Of a stretch of 64,000 bases of DNA, positions 54,096-64,000 are shown one piece after another. The notes under the pieces are model-generated. The model had not been told where the DNA came from. It saw only the letters and a program-made list of their open reading frames with translations, and did no database searches. Source of the DNA: Aphelocoma coerulescens (Eukaryota > Chordata > Aves > Passeriformes > Corvidae); contig NW_027183617.1 of NCBI RefSeq assembly GCF_041296385.1, positions 1-64,000 on the forward strand, given 5' to 3'. The first letter of the stretch is position 1. Each line of letters starts with the position of its first letter. Made by a program: the position numbers and the translations under genes.

Positions 54096-55247
54096 TCAGG
54101 TCTGGGTGCTTGCTTCCTGGCTTCCACTTGCAGAGTCACTGGCTGGTGTGGTGGCATCAGCAGGCTTTGATGCGAGGTATGGCTTCACGTTTTTTGCTGG
54201 AACCCACTTGATTCCTTCACCTGTGGAAACACATGCAAACCCCTTCCCCCACATTATAAGATTGTATGGTCCTTCTATTTTTCCTGAGTCTAGATTTTTA
54301 ATCAAAACTGGGGGGCGCTCTTTCAGTTTTGCTTTTTTGTTGTTCAAAAAATGTCTATAAATGGGGGGATCAGGCTCTTCTGCAGAGCTATTCAAAAAAT
54401 TGTAAACATACAAAGCCTTGTTCAACCTCCTTTGAGGTGTATCCTGGACTTCTCCCCCTCTCTGTTGATCTAAAATGCGTTTTAGGGTTTGATGTGTTCT
54501 TTTTAGGGTACTTTTTAGCAGTTGTTTAAGATACGGTGAGCAAATACCACTATCTCTTACAGCCCTTCTTAGTTCTTTAATTTCGTGAGTGGGGATGGGA
54601 ACCCACGTTTTGGGACTGTCAGGCTGTTGGCTAGCTATCACAGGCTTAGCTAATAGACTTTCATCTTTACAGCTTTGGAGTCTTATTTCATGCCAATCTG
54701 TTAATTGAGAATAATCTGAGCACTTTGGAGGATTTTTTGATTCAGAAAGTAGCGCTAACAAACTCTCAGAACTCGTTTTCTCCTTATGGGTTGCAAGATC
54801 CCAGCCGCTCGCTGGCGGGACTCTGGGGCTCATTGCAAACAAATCTGGCTGCTTTTCAGGGTTTCCTGGTGTTAGATTTAAAGCATCAGCTCGGGCAGAG
54901 CGGCTCTCCGTCTTCCCTGCCACTGGAGCTGCACCACTGCCCTCCGTTCCCCCCCTGTTTGCGGCTTGTGAGGCGAGGCTGAGCTGCGCGGAGGGATGTT
55001 GCTGGGCGGCGGTAGCCGAGGGATACAGCTGTGCGGTGCCGGAGGGCCCCGGCGGGGGCGGCGATGGCACTGCCGATCTCCGCGGTGGCGGGCGAGGAGG
55101 CGGGGGGGCCGCGAGCAACCGGCTCCGCGGCAGCGGGCGAGGGGGTGCGGGTGGCTCTATTGAAGGCGAGGTGAAAGCCGTGGGGGGCGGTGGCGGAGCT
55201 AGTTCCGTGAGCAGTGCTGTGGTTGGAGAAGTGTGAGCGTGCGTGGG
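54096..55247 (-). pseudogene. capsid/integrase fusion remnant, ERV E
   Basis: Matches copies C and D; ends at TGA 54096-54098, 54 bases before the env ATG. Confidence 0.85.
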
Positions 55248-56612
55248 TTACGCCATCAGGTCAACGTGGCGGACTGTGATGGCCGCTGTCTGTGTGTCGG
55301 GGAGAGCGGGAGGTGGCAGGGCTGTCCCGTCGGCAGGAGACGATCCCGGGGCTGCGGGAGGCGGGAGGGCCGGCGTGGAGGCGGCGGGAGTATGTTGCGG
55401 TGGGGCCATGGCGAACGGTGGGCCAGTCGGCGGCTGGACCGCGGCGTGCTGCCGCTGGGAGTTTGCAGGCTGGGCTGGTGTGGCTGCCGGCGCGGCGGTG
55501 CCAGGAGACGGGGCTGGAGCAGCGGCAGGCACGGGAGAGGCAGCAGCCATCTGTGTAGGCGCTGCAGCGCCGGCACCAGGTGGCTGGCGGGGCTGGGGCG
55601 CTCCGTGTCCCACGGACGCGGACGGGACGTTGACCACCACCGGCGCCGTGTCGGTGGCGGCGAGGGGGACCTGGGGGGCTGGAAGAAGGGTCGCCGCCTG
55701 GCTTTGCGGGGGGCCGGCTATGATGGTGGCTACAGCCATAACAGGCGCGGCTAGGGGAGCGGTAGGACCCGTAGGTGGCTGGGGAGCAGCCGCTGGCCCC
55801 GCGGGGCTATCGGCGGGGGGCGGGGCCGCGAAGGCGCTGGCGGACGGGGTGGGAGGAGCGAGGGACGGGGCCGCGAAGACGCTGGAGCCGAGGGCGGGGA
55901 CCGCGGGAGCCGGGGCAGCAGGGAGGAACGGGATGGGGGGGGCGGGGATGGGGGGAGCGGTGGAGGGGGTCGTAGGGTCCGGTGGGACAGGGGTGACGGC
56001 TGCCAGGACAGCGGGGGCGGGGGGCGGGGCGGCACGAGTCAGTCGGACCGCGGCTACCGGAGCCGCGAGAGGCGGGACAGCAGGGACTAACGGGACCGTG
56101 GGGGTGGAGATGACGGGGGCGGTGGGGGGGGCGGTGGAGTCCGGTGGGGCAGGGGTGACCGGTGCAGGGACCGCGGGGGGGTGGGGCGGGGCGGCACGAG
56201 ACAGCTGGACCGCGGGTACCGGAGCCGTGAGGTCCGGCGGCGGGGCGGGGGCCGTGCCCGGTTGCAGGCTCGCGGCGGCAAGGGGCGGGCTCGCAGCAGG
56301 AGCGGGACCCGGCGAGGTGGCTGCTGCGGGCGGCGCCTTCACAGCAAACAGCTCCACGAGCGCTCTGCAAGCCGGGACCAGCTCCGCGGCAGCCCAATCC
56401 CGGCGGGAGATATTATTAAAGAGTTTAACCCGAACTGTGTCCCAGAAGTCTCTTGTAAAGACGGCTGAACGGTCAGCATTTGGGAAATTAATCAGAGTCC
56501 ATTCTAAGAGGTTTTTTAGCTCCTGTTTAGGTAATTGACTTGGACCGGAGCTTAGTAAGTACTTAAGTTGTTTATAGAGATGTCTGTCATGGGCAGAGTG
56601 AGTTTGTCCCAT
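55248..56612 (-). CDS. gag: Gag N-terminal part, ERV E
   Basis: 454 codons, ATG at 56610-56612, TAA at 55248-55250. No difference seen from copies C and D. The candidate splice donor lies 22 bases upstream of the ATG. Confidence 0.85.
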   Translation of the reverse strand: MGQTHSAHDRHLYKQLKYLLSSGPSQLPKQELKNLLEWTLINFPNADRSAVFTRDFWDTVRVKLFNNISRRDWAAAELVPACRALVELFAVKAPPAAATSPGPAPAASPPLAAASLQPGTAPAPPPDLTAPVPAVQLSRAAPPHPPAVPAPVTPAPPDSTAPPTAPVISTPTVPLVPAVPPLAAPVAAVRLTRAAPPPAPAVLAAVTPVPPDPTTPSTAPPIPAPPIPFLPAAPAPAVPALGSSVFAAPSLAPPTPSASAFAAPPPADSPAGPAAAPQPPTGPTAPLAAPVMAVATIIAGPPQSQAATLLPAPQVPLAATDTAPVVVNVPSASVGHGAPQPRQPPGAGAAAPTQMAAASPVPAAAPAPSPGTAAPAATPAQPANSQRQHAAVQPPTGPPFAMAPPQHTPAASTPALPPPAAPGSSPADGTALPPPALPDTQTAAITVRHVDLMA

Positions 56613-56736
56613 TATTGACCAGTATGATACTCACCTAGATGTCGCAGGGGGCAGGGTCCTTAATCAGAAGTCCGTCGTGGGGGGCTGGCCAGGCTCTCCA
56701 CACGGCGCTCAGGACGCTGCTGTCGGGTCCCTCCTC

Positions 56737-57134
56737 AGAGCTCCGGTTTCAGGCGTCGCTTGGCAACGGCTTTCCGTGCTCGGGACCTCGCAGGTGTCTC
56801 CACTCAGAGCTCCAGCGCGGGCGGTGCTGAGCAATACCCGCCTGTGCTCGGGCGCGCGGCTGGATCCCTCCTAAGAGCTCCGGTCTGCACTGCTTAGCAG
56901 CGTGTCCGTGCTCGAGGGGTACCACGGCAAACTTCCTCAAAGAGCTCCAGGTAACCGCTGCGCAGCAGTGGCCGTCTGTGCTCGAGGACTGCCAGGCAAT
57001 TTCCTCCCTCCGAGAGCTCCAGGTAATTGCTACGAAGTAACGGCTCCCCGTGCTCGAGGGCTGCCTCAGCAGAGTTATAGAGCTCCGGCTTTTACGCTGC
57101 GCAGCAACGGTATGCCGTGCTCACGACACGTTCC
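56737..57134 (-). repeat. leader tandem repeats, ERV E
   Basis: Six AGAGCTCC-anchored copies; unchanged from C. Confidence 0.85.
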
Positions 57135-57211
57135 AGGTGGCTATAACTGGTCTTTTAGTTACCGTCCATGGCGAAGTCTCTCACAGGTGGAAGAAGCTGA
57201 ATCAGGCCTTC

Positions 57212-57229
57212 ACTCACGTTTGGGCGCCA
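57212..57229 (-). other. primer-binding site, ERV E
   Basis: tRNA-Lys-like, next to the LTR at 57233; unchanged from B. Confidence 0.8.
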
Positions 57230-57232
57230 GTT

Positions 57233-58064
57233 TGTCGAAATTGATGGCGATGATGGTGATGAGGGTGTGGGTTCGGTCGGGCCCGGCTGGAGATGGACGG
57301 CGACGAGAGATCTCTATAAGCAGGTCTTTGGAGCATGCAGTTTATTGCAGAGGGCGTGGGTACAGGGGCACTGCTTAGAGCTGCCAGCTGCAGCTCCAAG
57401 CAGGCCCAAGGTGTAAGAGAGGGAGAGAGAGTGAGCGAGAGAGCTAGAGCAAGAGGCTGAGAGCTAAGAGTGTAAAGAGCAAGAGAGACAAACTAAGAGG
57501 AGAGCTGAATTAAGAGGAAGAAGAAGAGCAAGAGAGTTACTAAGAGAGCTACTAAGAGGAGAAGAGCATTACTAAGAGAGCTACTAAGAGAGTTACTAAG
57601 AGCGTTACTAAGAGGAGAAGAGCATTACTAAGAGGAGAGGAGTTAAGAGAGCGAGGAGCTTGTTACAATACAATAAATCATCTTCTGTAGTGAATATTCT
57701 AATTCTCAGTAGCCAATCTAATACAAGGTACAAATCCTATAGCATTTACATACAGCCTATAAGAGTTCTTACATTACCATAGAGTGTTACATTTTAACTT
57801 CTAAAAACTACTCTTTGGACCCCTTCTGCTGAGCTAGTAGGGTCTGCTCTGACCCTTGGACCTGTCTGCAAGCAGAGGGTATTGTTCAATCAAGAGGGGA
57901 TTACCTTCAGCCGGCTATACCATTGTTTTCCAGTTGTTCAGTAACTAAGACTCTATATCTCAAAGATGGCCTTCATTTCGATGTCGCTCACAGTTTTCAT
58001 ATTCCCAGAATCTTTTGTTAGGCAATCATATTTATAAGGCTTTCCTGTTTCATCTTCCCCAACA
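57233..58064 (-). repeat. 5' LTR of ERV E
   Basis: 832 bp, followed by ACAAA at 58065-58069. Confidence 0.95.
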
Positions 58065-58069
58065 ACAAA

Positions 58070-60337
58070 GGCTCTCCTGGGAGCCACGGGTCACAAAGCA
58101 CCGTGGGCTCTGTGCAGCCCCGCTGTGTCACAATGGCCGCTGGCTTCCACGAGCCCCCGCAGTGTCCCAGTGGGCCCCGTGGCTTTAGGAGTGGGTGGCT
58201 GGGAGTTGGTGCCAGCGGCTGGGGGAGCAGCAGCAGGGACTGTGTGTGGACAGTGCCATGGCCACTTGTGTGGCCACTGGTATCTCTGTGCCAGGCACAG
58301 CCGTGGTGTGTAACACCGGCTCTGGGTCCTTTGGCTGTGCAGGTGGCAGTCACGGCCTGGAGCAGGGCTGCTCCCGGGGGACAGCCTGGGGCAGGAGGCT
58401 GCTGGAGATTCATTCCCCACACTCCTTGTCATGAGGTGCTCAGAGTGATTGGAAAGGCTGTTGGCAGCAGGCAGTTCTCTGGGTTCAAGCTGTGGAGCTG
58501 TCAGCGGGAATGCAAAGGCCAAGCTGGTGAGCCTTTTGTCCTGGTGCCTTTAGTGTGTGAGCAGTCCCTGGTGCCGTTGTCTTTGGATCCTGAGTGTGGG
58601 AGAGGCAAGGCTTAGGATGGTGCGTAGAGCTGAGAAGGAAAGTGCCGAGAGCAGCGTGTGTGCTGCTGCTTTGAGGGGTGCAGTTGAAGTTGTAGGCAGC
58701 AAGAGCTTTCTCAGCTGGCCCTTTTGTGAGCTCTGCTTTTGCCAGATGACTTCCATCTTACCCTCTTACCATCTTAGCCTCTCATTTTTGCATATCCCAA
58801 ACCCCCTTCCAAACATCCAGCAGCTGCTTGTAAAGAAGAAGTCCTAGAACAAAAAGCCAGTGCTGCCTTTCATAGCCCCTTTGCTGTCTATGAAGTAGAG
58901 GAAAGAAGCTAGTGAGACGCACTTTCTTTCTCAACTCCATAGAGCGCATCCTTCTCTCAAGGTGGCAGAGTCCTTGGCGGAAGTGAAGCATCTGCAGCTG
59001 CAGTTCAGACTGAGAGATGTGCCAGGACAGGAAACATTTGCTGACCTTCCCTGTTCCCTGTGCAACATGATTCTCGCATCCCAGTCACTTTCACATACCT
59101 TCGGTATCCCTGAGTCCAAGCAGCTAAAGCTCACAGAGACAGAAGTGTCAGGAAGGAAAACGTTCCAAAAGCACCCCCTTCTCTTATCAGCATATAAATT
59201 GTGCACAACAGGCTGCGGCACCGAACCTTCCTTCTCAGATAGACATGCCATCACACTTTTCACTCTTGCAGCTCGGTTGAAAAGCTCCAGCAGCTGCTCC
59301 CGCAATAGCAAAAGGTTCTAGAAGTGAAAGCCAGTTTGGGGCTGCACCTTCTCCTTGCCGCATGTAAGCCACACCAAACTCCCTGATGCACTCTGTCCTC
59401 CCCTTCTCAAAGGAGTAGACGGTGGCATCAGGACACACCTGTGTCCCAGCAGCTGGGTGCCCAGCCGGGAGCAGGAGCAGGGCTGGGGCTGCTCCCAAAG
59501 TTGCCCCGCCCCAATGCCAGAGCCGGACATATGCTGAGGGGGGGCTGGATCAGGCTTTATTGTCCAGCTGCATGCCAGGAGTGAGCACAAAATCTACCTG
59601 CATTCTCTGCAGCATGCCATCCTGGAGCAGAGCCATTGCCAAAGGAAGCCGTGAGCCCGTGCCAAGCCAGTGCCGGAGTGGGATCCTAGCAGCACCTGTG
59701 GAAGCCGGGAGAGAGGAGCCCACCTGGAGCAGGTTCGTGCAGGATTAATCATCCCGTGGCTTCCCACCAGGGTCCTGTTGCTTCCAAAAGGCCCCACAGT
59801 GTCACTGTGGCCCCTCGGTTCCACCAGGTTCCATAGCGTCACTGTGGTGCCCAGGGTTCCGTCAGCTTCGCCAGCATCCCCACGGTCTGCAGAGCTCCCC
59901 GAGCTTCTGTGGTGTCACAGTGGAGGCAGGGTTGCATCAGGTTCCATAGCATCAGCACGGTCTCCAGGGCTCCCAGAGGTTCTGTGGTGTCACAGTGGAG
60001 GCAGGGTTGCATCAGGTTCCATAGCATCACCACAGTCTCCAGGGCTCCCTGAGCTTCTGTGGTGTCACAGTGGAGGCAGGGTTGCATCAGGTTCCATAGC
60101 ATCAGCACGGTCTCCAGGGCTCCCAGAGGTTCTGTGGTGTCACAGAGGAGGCAGGGTTGCATCAGGTTCCATAGCATCACCACGGTCTCCAGGGCTCCAA
60201 GAGCTTCTGTGGTGTCACAGAGGAGGCAGGGTTGCATCAGGTTCAATAGCATCAGCACGGTCTCCAGGGCTCCCCTGAGCTTCTGTGGTGGTGTCACAGA
60301 GGAGCCAGGCTTCCTTGTAGTTCCCCAGCATCACAAA
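58070..60337. repeat. satellite unit between ERVs E and F (hybrid)
   Basis: Same hybrid type, with one private substitution, A at 58282 where the others have G. Confidence 0.92.
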
Positions 60338-61169
60338 TGTCGAAATTGATGGCGATGATGGTGATGAGGGTGTGGGTTCGGTCGGGCCCGGCTGGAGATG
60401 GACGGCGACGAGAGATCTCTATAAGCAGGTCTTTGGAGCATGCAGTTTATTGCAGAGGGCGTGGGTACAGGGGCACTGCTTAGAGCTGCCAGCTGCAGCT
60501 CCAAGCAGGCCCAAGGTGTAAGAGAGGGAGAGAGAGTGAGCGAGAGAGCTAGAGCAAGAGGCTGAGAGCTAAGAGTGTAAAGAGCAAGAGAGACAAACTA
60601 AGAGGAGAGCTGAATTAAGAGGAAGAAGAAGAGCAAGAGAGTTACTAAGAGAGCTACTAAGAGGAGAAGAGCATTACTAAGAGAGCTACTAAGAGAGTTA
60701 CTAAGAGCGTTACTAAGAGGAGAAGAGCATTACTAAGAGGAGAGGAGTTAAGAGAGCGAGGAGCTTGTTACAATACAATAAATCATCTTCTGTAGTGAAT
60801 ATTCTAATTCTCAGTAGCCAATCTAATACAAGGTACAAATCCTATAGCATTTACATACAGCCTATAAGAGTTCTTACATTACCATAGAGTGTTACATTTT
60901 AACTTCTAAAAACTACTCTTTGGACCCCTTCTGCTGAGCTAGTAGGGTCTGCTCTGACCCTTGGACCTGTCTGCAAGCAGAGGGTATTGTTCAATCAAGA
61001 GGGGATTACCTTCAGCCGGCTATACCATTGTTTTCCAGTTGTTCAGTAACTAAGACTCTATATCTCAAAGATGGCCTTCATTTCGATGTCGCTCACAGTT
61101 TTCATATTCCCAGAATCTTTTGTTAGGCAATCATATTTATAAGGCTTTCCTGTTTCATCTTCCCCAACA
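60338..61169 (-). repeat. 3' LTR of ERV F
   Basis: 832 bp; env tail overlaps 61058-61169; AATAAA at 60446-60451. The partner LTR lies beyond the window. Confidence 0.95.
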
Positions 61170-62416
61170 TCTCCCCCGTTCTGATGAACAACTAAGATAT
61201 TAGATACAGTCCTACTCGTTATTTTTTGCACACACTGAAGCATACAAGGTACTGCTACTAAAACTATAATTATTACTACTAGAATAATCAAGCCTATTTT
61301 ACAGAGTTCCCTTAGCCAAGGTGCAAAGCTCCAATCATCAAACAAACTGTCCAGCCAAGACGGGTCATCTGTTCTAATTTGGTTAGCTAGATCCTTTAGG
61401 TTTTGTAGCTGTTTGTGAATGGAAACAGAATGATCGGATAAGTTCATACAGCATAATCCTTCAAAATCTTCACAGCCGTGCCCATGTGCTAATAAAAGAT
61501 AATCAACGGCAGCTCTATTTTGTAAAGTGGCATGTCTGACTGCCTCTTCATCGGTTAACAGATCACTGATCATAGTAGAGGTGGCATTTACCTCCTTGCT
61601 GAGCCAACATCCCAACTTGTTTAACTGTTTTAAAGCAATTGAGGAGCTTAACTGAGGTAGAAAAATGCTTGCAACAATTGATTTTCCAGAGTTCCAAGGG
61701 TGGAAGTCACTATCACAGTCACTATCGTACTGATGTCCCCAGGAAGATCTGATCTTTCTGCTTTTCTTTTTGATTACCTCTTTGACACTGGGAGCAATAA
61801 TTGTAAGTTGTCCCAGAGCACAAGGGCCACCATCTATTTTTGAAGGTATACCTTGCCAGGCCCTGTCTCCACAGATGAGCCAAATTCCTCTGGGGAATCG
61901 AATAGGAAGTTTGCTAAAACGATCTGCATGAGGTTCGTCATATATAAGAAGCTTAACTTGACTACACCAAGAAGTTACATTGCTATAAGCTGGGTGATAT
62001 GGGGTAACATTTAAATGGGGACCGTTTTCTCCTTGAAAGTGAAAGAAATAGCAGGTATCCATAGTTAACGAACCTAGGATTTCTAGCTCTTGAAGGTCAG
62101 ATTTATCAATTTTAGAATTATCAATATAAGTTTGGTGTCTATGGCTGGGAGTTGGAGATACATGATGATCGTCATATGGCCAATACTTATCAAGAGTAAT
62201 ATTATCAAAACCTTCTGGAAGAGGTACTCCAACTAAACAGGTTGAAAAAGGTTTGTCAGGGCTTGTGTCAGATAGACAGATGGTATCGGAGCCTGCGGAT
62301 TTGGCTAAAGCAACCCAGACATTTGTCTTTGGTTGATTCACAGGTAAAGCTTCACTACAAAAACTAAAACAAAAGAATAAAAGCAACATGCACGCGCGCA
62401 AATGAGAAAACTCCAT
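61058..62416 (-). CDS. env: Env glycoprotein, intact ORF, ERV F
   Basis: 452 codons, ATG 62414-62416, TAG 61058-61060; complete within the window although its provirus is cut. Confidence 0.92.
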   Translation of the reverse strand: MEFSHLRACMLLLFFCFSFCSEALPVNQPKTNVWVALAKSAGSDTICLSDTSPDKPFSTCLVGVPLPEGFDNITLDKYWPYDDHHVSPTPSHRHQTYIDNSKIDKSDLQELEILGSLTMDTCYFFHFQGENGPHLNVTPYHPAYSNVTSWCSQVKLLIYDEPHADRFSKLPIRFPRGIWLICGDRAWQGIPSKIDGGPCALGQLTIIAPSVKEVIKKKSRKIRSSWGHQYDSDCDSDFHPWNSGKSIVASIFLPQLSSSIALKQLNKLGCWLSKEVNATSTMISDLLTDEEAVRHATLQNRAAVDYLLLAHGHGCEDFEGLCCMNLSDHSVSIHKQLQNLKDLANQIRTDDPSWLDSLFDDWSFAPWLRELCKIGLIILVVIIIVLVAVPCMLQCVQKITSRTVSNILVVHQNGGDVGEDETGKPYKYDCLTKDSGNMKTVSDIEMKAIFEI

Positions 62417-62470
62417 TCTTTTCTTGAGCTGTTTTTGGCAGATCACTTTCTTCTGGTGATTCTGCGCAGT

Positions 62471-63622
62471 TCAGGTCTGGGTGCTTGCTTCCTGGCTTCC
62501 ACTTGCAGAGTCACTGGCTGGTGTGGTGGCATCAGCAGGCTTTGATGCGAGGTATGGCTTCACGTTTTTTGCTGGAACCCACTTGATTCCTTCACCTGTG
62601 GAAACACATGCAAACCCCTTCCCCCACATTATAAGATTGTATGGTCCTTCTATTTTTCCTGAGTCTAGATTTTTAATCAAAACTGGGGGGCGCTCTTTCA
62701 GTTTTGCTTTTTTGTTGTTCAAAAAATGTCTATAAATGGGGGGATCAGGCTCTTCTGCAGAGCTATTCAAAAAATTGTAAACATACAAAGCCTTGTTCAA
62801 CCTCCTTTGAGGTGTATCCTGGACTTCTCCCCCTCTCTGTTGATCTAAAATGCGTTTTAGGGTTTGATGTGTTCTTTTTAGGGTACTTTTTAGCAGTTGT
62901 TTAAGATACGGTGAGCAAATACCACTATCTCTTACAGCCCTTCTTAGTTCTTTAATTTCGTGAGTGGGGATGGGAACCCACGTTTTGGGACTGTCAGGCT
63001 GTTGGCTAGCTATCACAGGCTTAGCTAATAGACTTTCATCTTTACAGCTTTGGAGTCTTATTTCATGCCAATCTGTTAATTGAGAATAATCTGAGCACTT
63101 TGGAGGATTTTTTGATTCAGAAAGTAGCGCTAACAAACTCTCAGAACTCGTTTTCTCCTTATGGGTTGCAAGATCCCAGCCGCTCGCTGGCGGGACTCTG
63201 GGGCTCATTGCAAACAAATCTGGCTGCTTTTCAGGGTTTCCTGGTGTTAGATTTAAAGCATCAGCTCGGGCAGAGCGGCTCTCCGTCTTCCCTGCCACTG
63301 GAGCTGCACCACTGCCCTCCGTTCCCCCCCTGTTTGCGGCTTGTGAGGCGAGGCTGAGCTGCGCGGAGGGATGTTGCTGGGCGGCGGTAGCCGAGGGATA
63401 CAGCTGTGCGGTGCCGGAGGGCCCCGGCGGGGGCGGCGATGGCACTGCCGATCTCCGCGGTGGCGGGCGAGGAGGCGGGGGGGCCGCGAGCAACCGGCTC
63501 CGCGGCAGCGGGCGAGGGGGTGCGGGTGGCTCTATTGAAGGCGAGGTGAAAGCCGTGGGGGGCGGTGGCGGAGCTAGTTCCGTGAGCAGTGCTGTGGTTG
63601 GAGAAGTGTGAGCGTGCGTGGG
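62471..63622 (-). pseudogene. capsid/integrase fusion remnant, ERV F
   Basis: Complete in the window and open in the gag frame to TGA at 62471-62473; same deletion joint as all other copies. Confidence 0.85.
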
Positions 63623-64000
63623 TTACGCCATCAGGTCAACGTGGCGGACTGTGATGGCCGCTGTCTGTGTGTCGGGGAGAGCGGGAGGTGGCAGGGCTGT
63701 CCCGTCGGCAGGAGACGATCCCGGGGCTGCGGGAGGCGGGAGGGCCGGCGTGGAGGCGGCGGGAGTATGTTGCGGTGGGGCCATGGCGAACGGTGGGCCA
63801 GTCGGCGGCTGGACCGCGGCGTGCTGCCGCTGGGAGTTTGCAGGCTGGGCTGGTGTGGCTGCCGGCGCGGCGGTGCCAGGAGACGGGGCTGGAGCAGCGG
63901 CAGGCACGGGAGAGGCAGCAGCCATCTGTGTAGGCGCTGCAGCGCCGGCACCAGGTGGCTGGCGGGGCTGGGGCGCTCCGTGTCCCACGGACGCGGACGG
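63623..64000 (-). CDS. gag: Gag Pro/Ala-rich tail, ERV F, cut by window end
   Basis: The last ~125 codons of the gag ORF, down to the TAA at 63623-63625. The matrix part and start lie outside the window. The visible frame is open and matches copies C-E. Confidence 0.8.
   Translation of the reverse strand, partial: PSASVGHGAPQPRQPPGAGAAAPTQMAAASPVPAAAPAPSPGTAAPAATPAQPANSQRQHAAVQPPTGPPFAMAPPQHTPAASTPALPPPAAPGSSPADGTALPPPALPDTQTAAITVRHVDLMA

Larger units (their letters stand above)
51963..58064 (-). mobile_element. ERV copy E, full-length but pol-deleted provirus
   Basis: LTRs 51963-52794 and 57233-58064; ACAAA at 51958-51962 and 58065-58069. Same organisation and reading frames as copies C and D. 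Confidence 0.95.
35213..64000. repeat. 8,375-bp higher-order repeat: provirus plus one satellite unit
   Basis: Three complete periods (35213-43587, 43588-51962, 51963-60337) and a fourth cut by the window end. LTR starts at 35213, 43588, 51963 and 60338 are exactly 8,375 apart, as are the env and gag ORFs. Each period is one 6,102-bp provirus, a 5-bp target duplication and one 2,268-bp satellite unit. The copies are almost identical by eye; the one substitution I noticed is in the unit after ERV E (58282, A where the others have G). The repeat probably continues past the window. Copy number in such near-identical DNA depends on the assembly being right. Confidence 0.95.
60338..64000 (-). mobile_element. 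ERV copy F, partial (right end outside window)
   Basis: Contains the 3' LTR (60338-61169), polypurine tract, complete env, the capsid/integrase fusion remnant and the last ~125 codons of the gag ORF. The window then ends within the Pro/Ala-rich part of gag. The visible part matches copies C-E. Confidence 0.94.

Overview
The window reads as vertebrate, most probably avian, heterochromatin or subtelomeric-type DNA. It is built almost entirely from two repeats: a 2,268-bp satellite unit and a defective endogenous retrovirus (ERV) on the minus strand. The bird assignment is an inference from the virus type (tRNA-Lys-like primer site, and an Env with a CX6CC motif and a cysteine-bracketed internal fusion loop) and is moderate at best. 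I recognise no host gene, RNA gene, CRISPR array or bacterial feature.

Layout, left to right: ERV copy A (1-4152, cut by the window edge); 7 satellite units (4158-20032); ERV B (20033-26135); 4 units (26141-35212); ERV C (35213-41314); 1 unit (41320-43587); ERV D (43588-49689); 1 unit (49695-51962); ERV E (51963-58064); 1 unit (58070-60337); ERV F (60338-64000, cut by the window edge). From 35213 on, provirus plus one unit repeats with an exact 8,375-bp period. Every ERV lies at the same base of the satellite unit, and the junctions carry the same 5-bp direct repeat ACAAA. This points to one integration event followed by amplification of the ERV-satellite composite within the array.

Each complete provirus (6,102-6,103 bp, read on the minus strand) has, in order: 832-bp 5' LTR; tRNA-Lys-like primer-binding site; a leader with six degenerate ~68-bp tandem repeats; a splice donor; a gag ORF (matrix plus a very long Pro/Ala-rich region, 454 codons) closed by an in-frame TAA; a same-frame remnant in which the start of capsid is fused to the integrase C-terminal domain (rest of gag, protease, RT, RNase H and the integrase core are missing); an intact env ORF (452 codons from its ATG) ending inside the 3' LTR; a short polypurine tract; and the 832-bp 3' LTR. 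The two LTRs of a copy look identical. Such an element cannot replicate alone, but its LTR, splice donor, gag start and env are all present.

The 2,268-bp unit carries a 75-bp minisatellite near its right end and no gene I can support. Diagnostic substitutions show a two-unit (4,536-bp) sub-periodicity in the seven-unit block. They also show that the single units between ERVs C, D, E and F are hybrids of a right-flank-type and a left-flank-type unit, as unequal crossing-over would produce.
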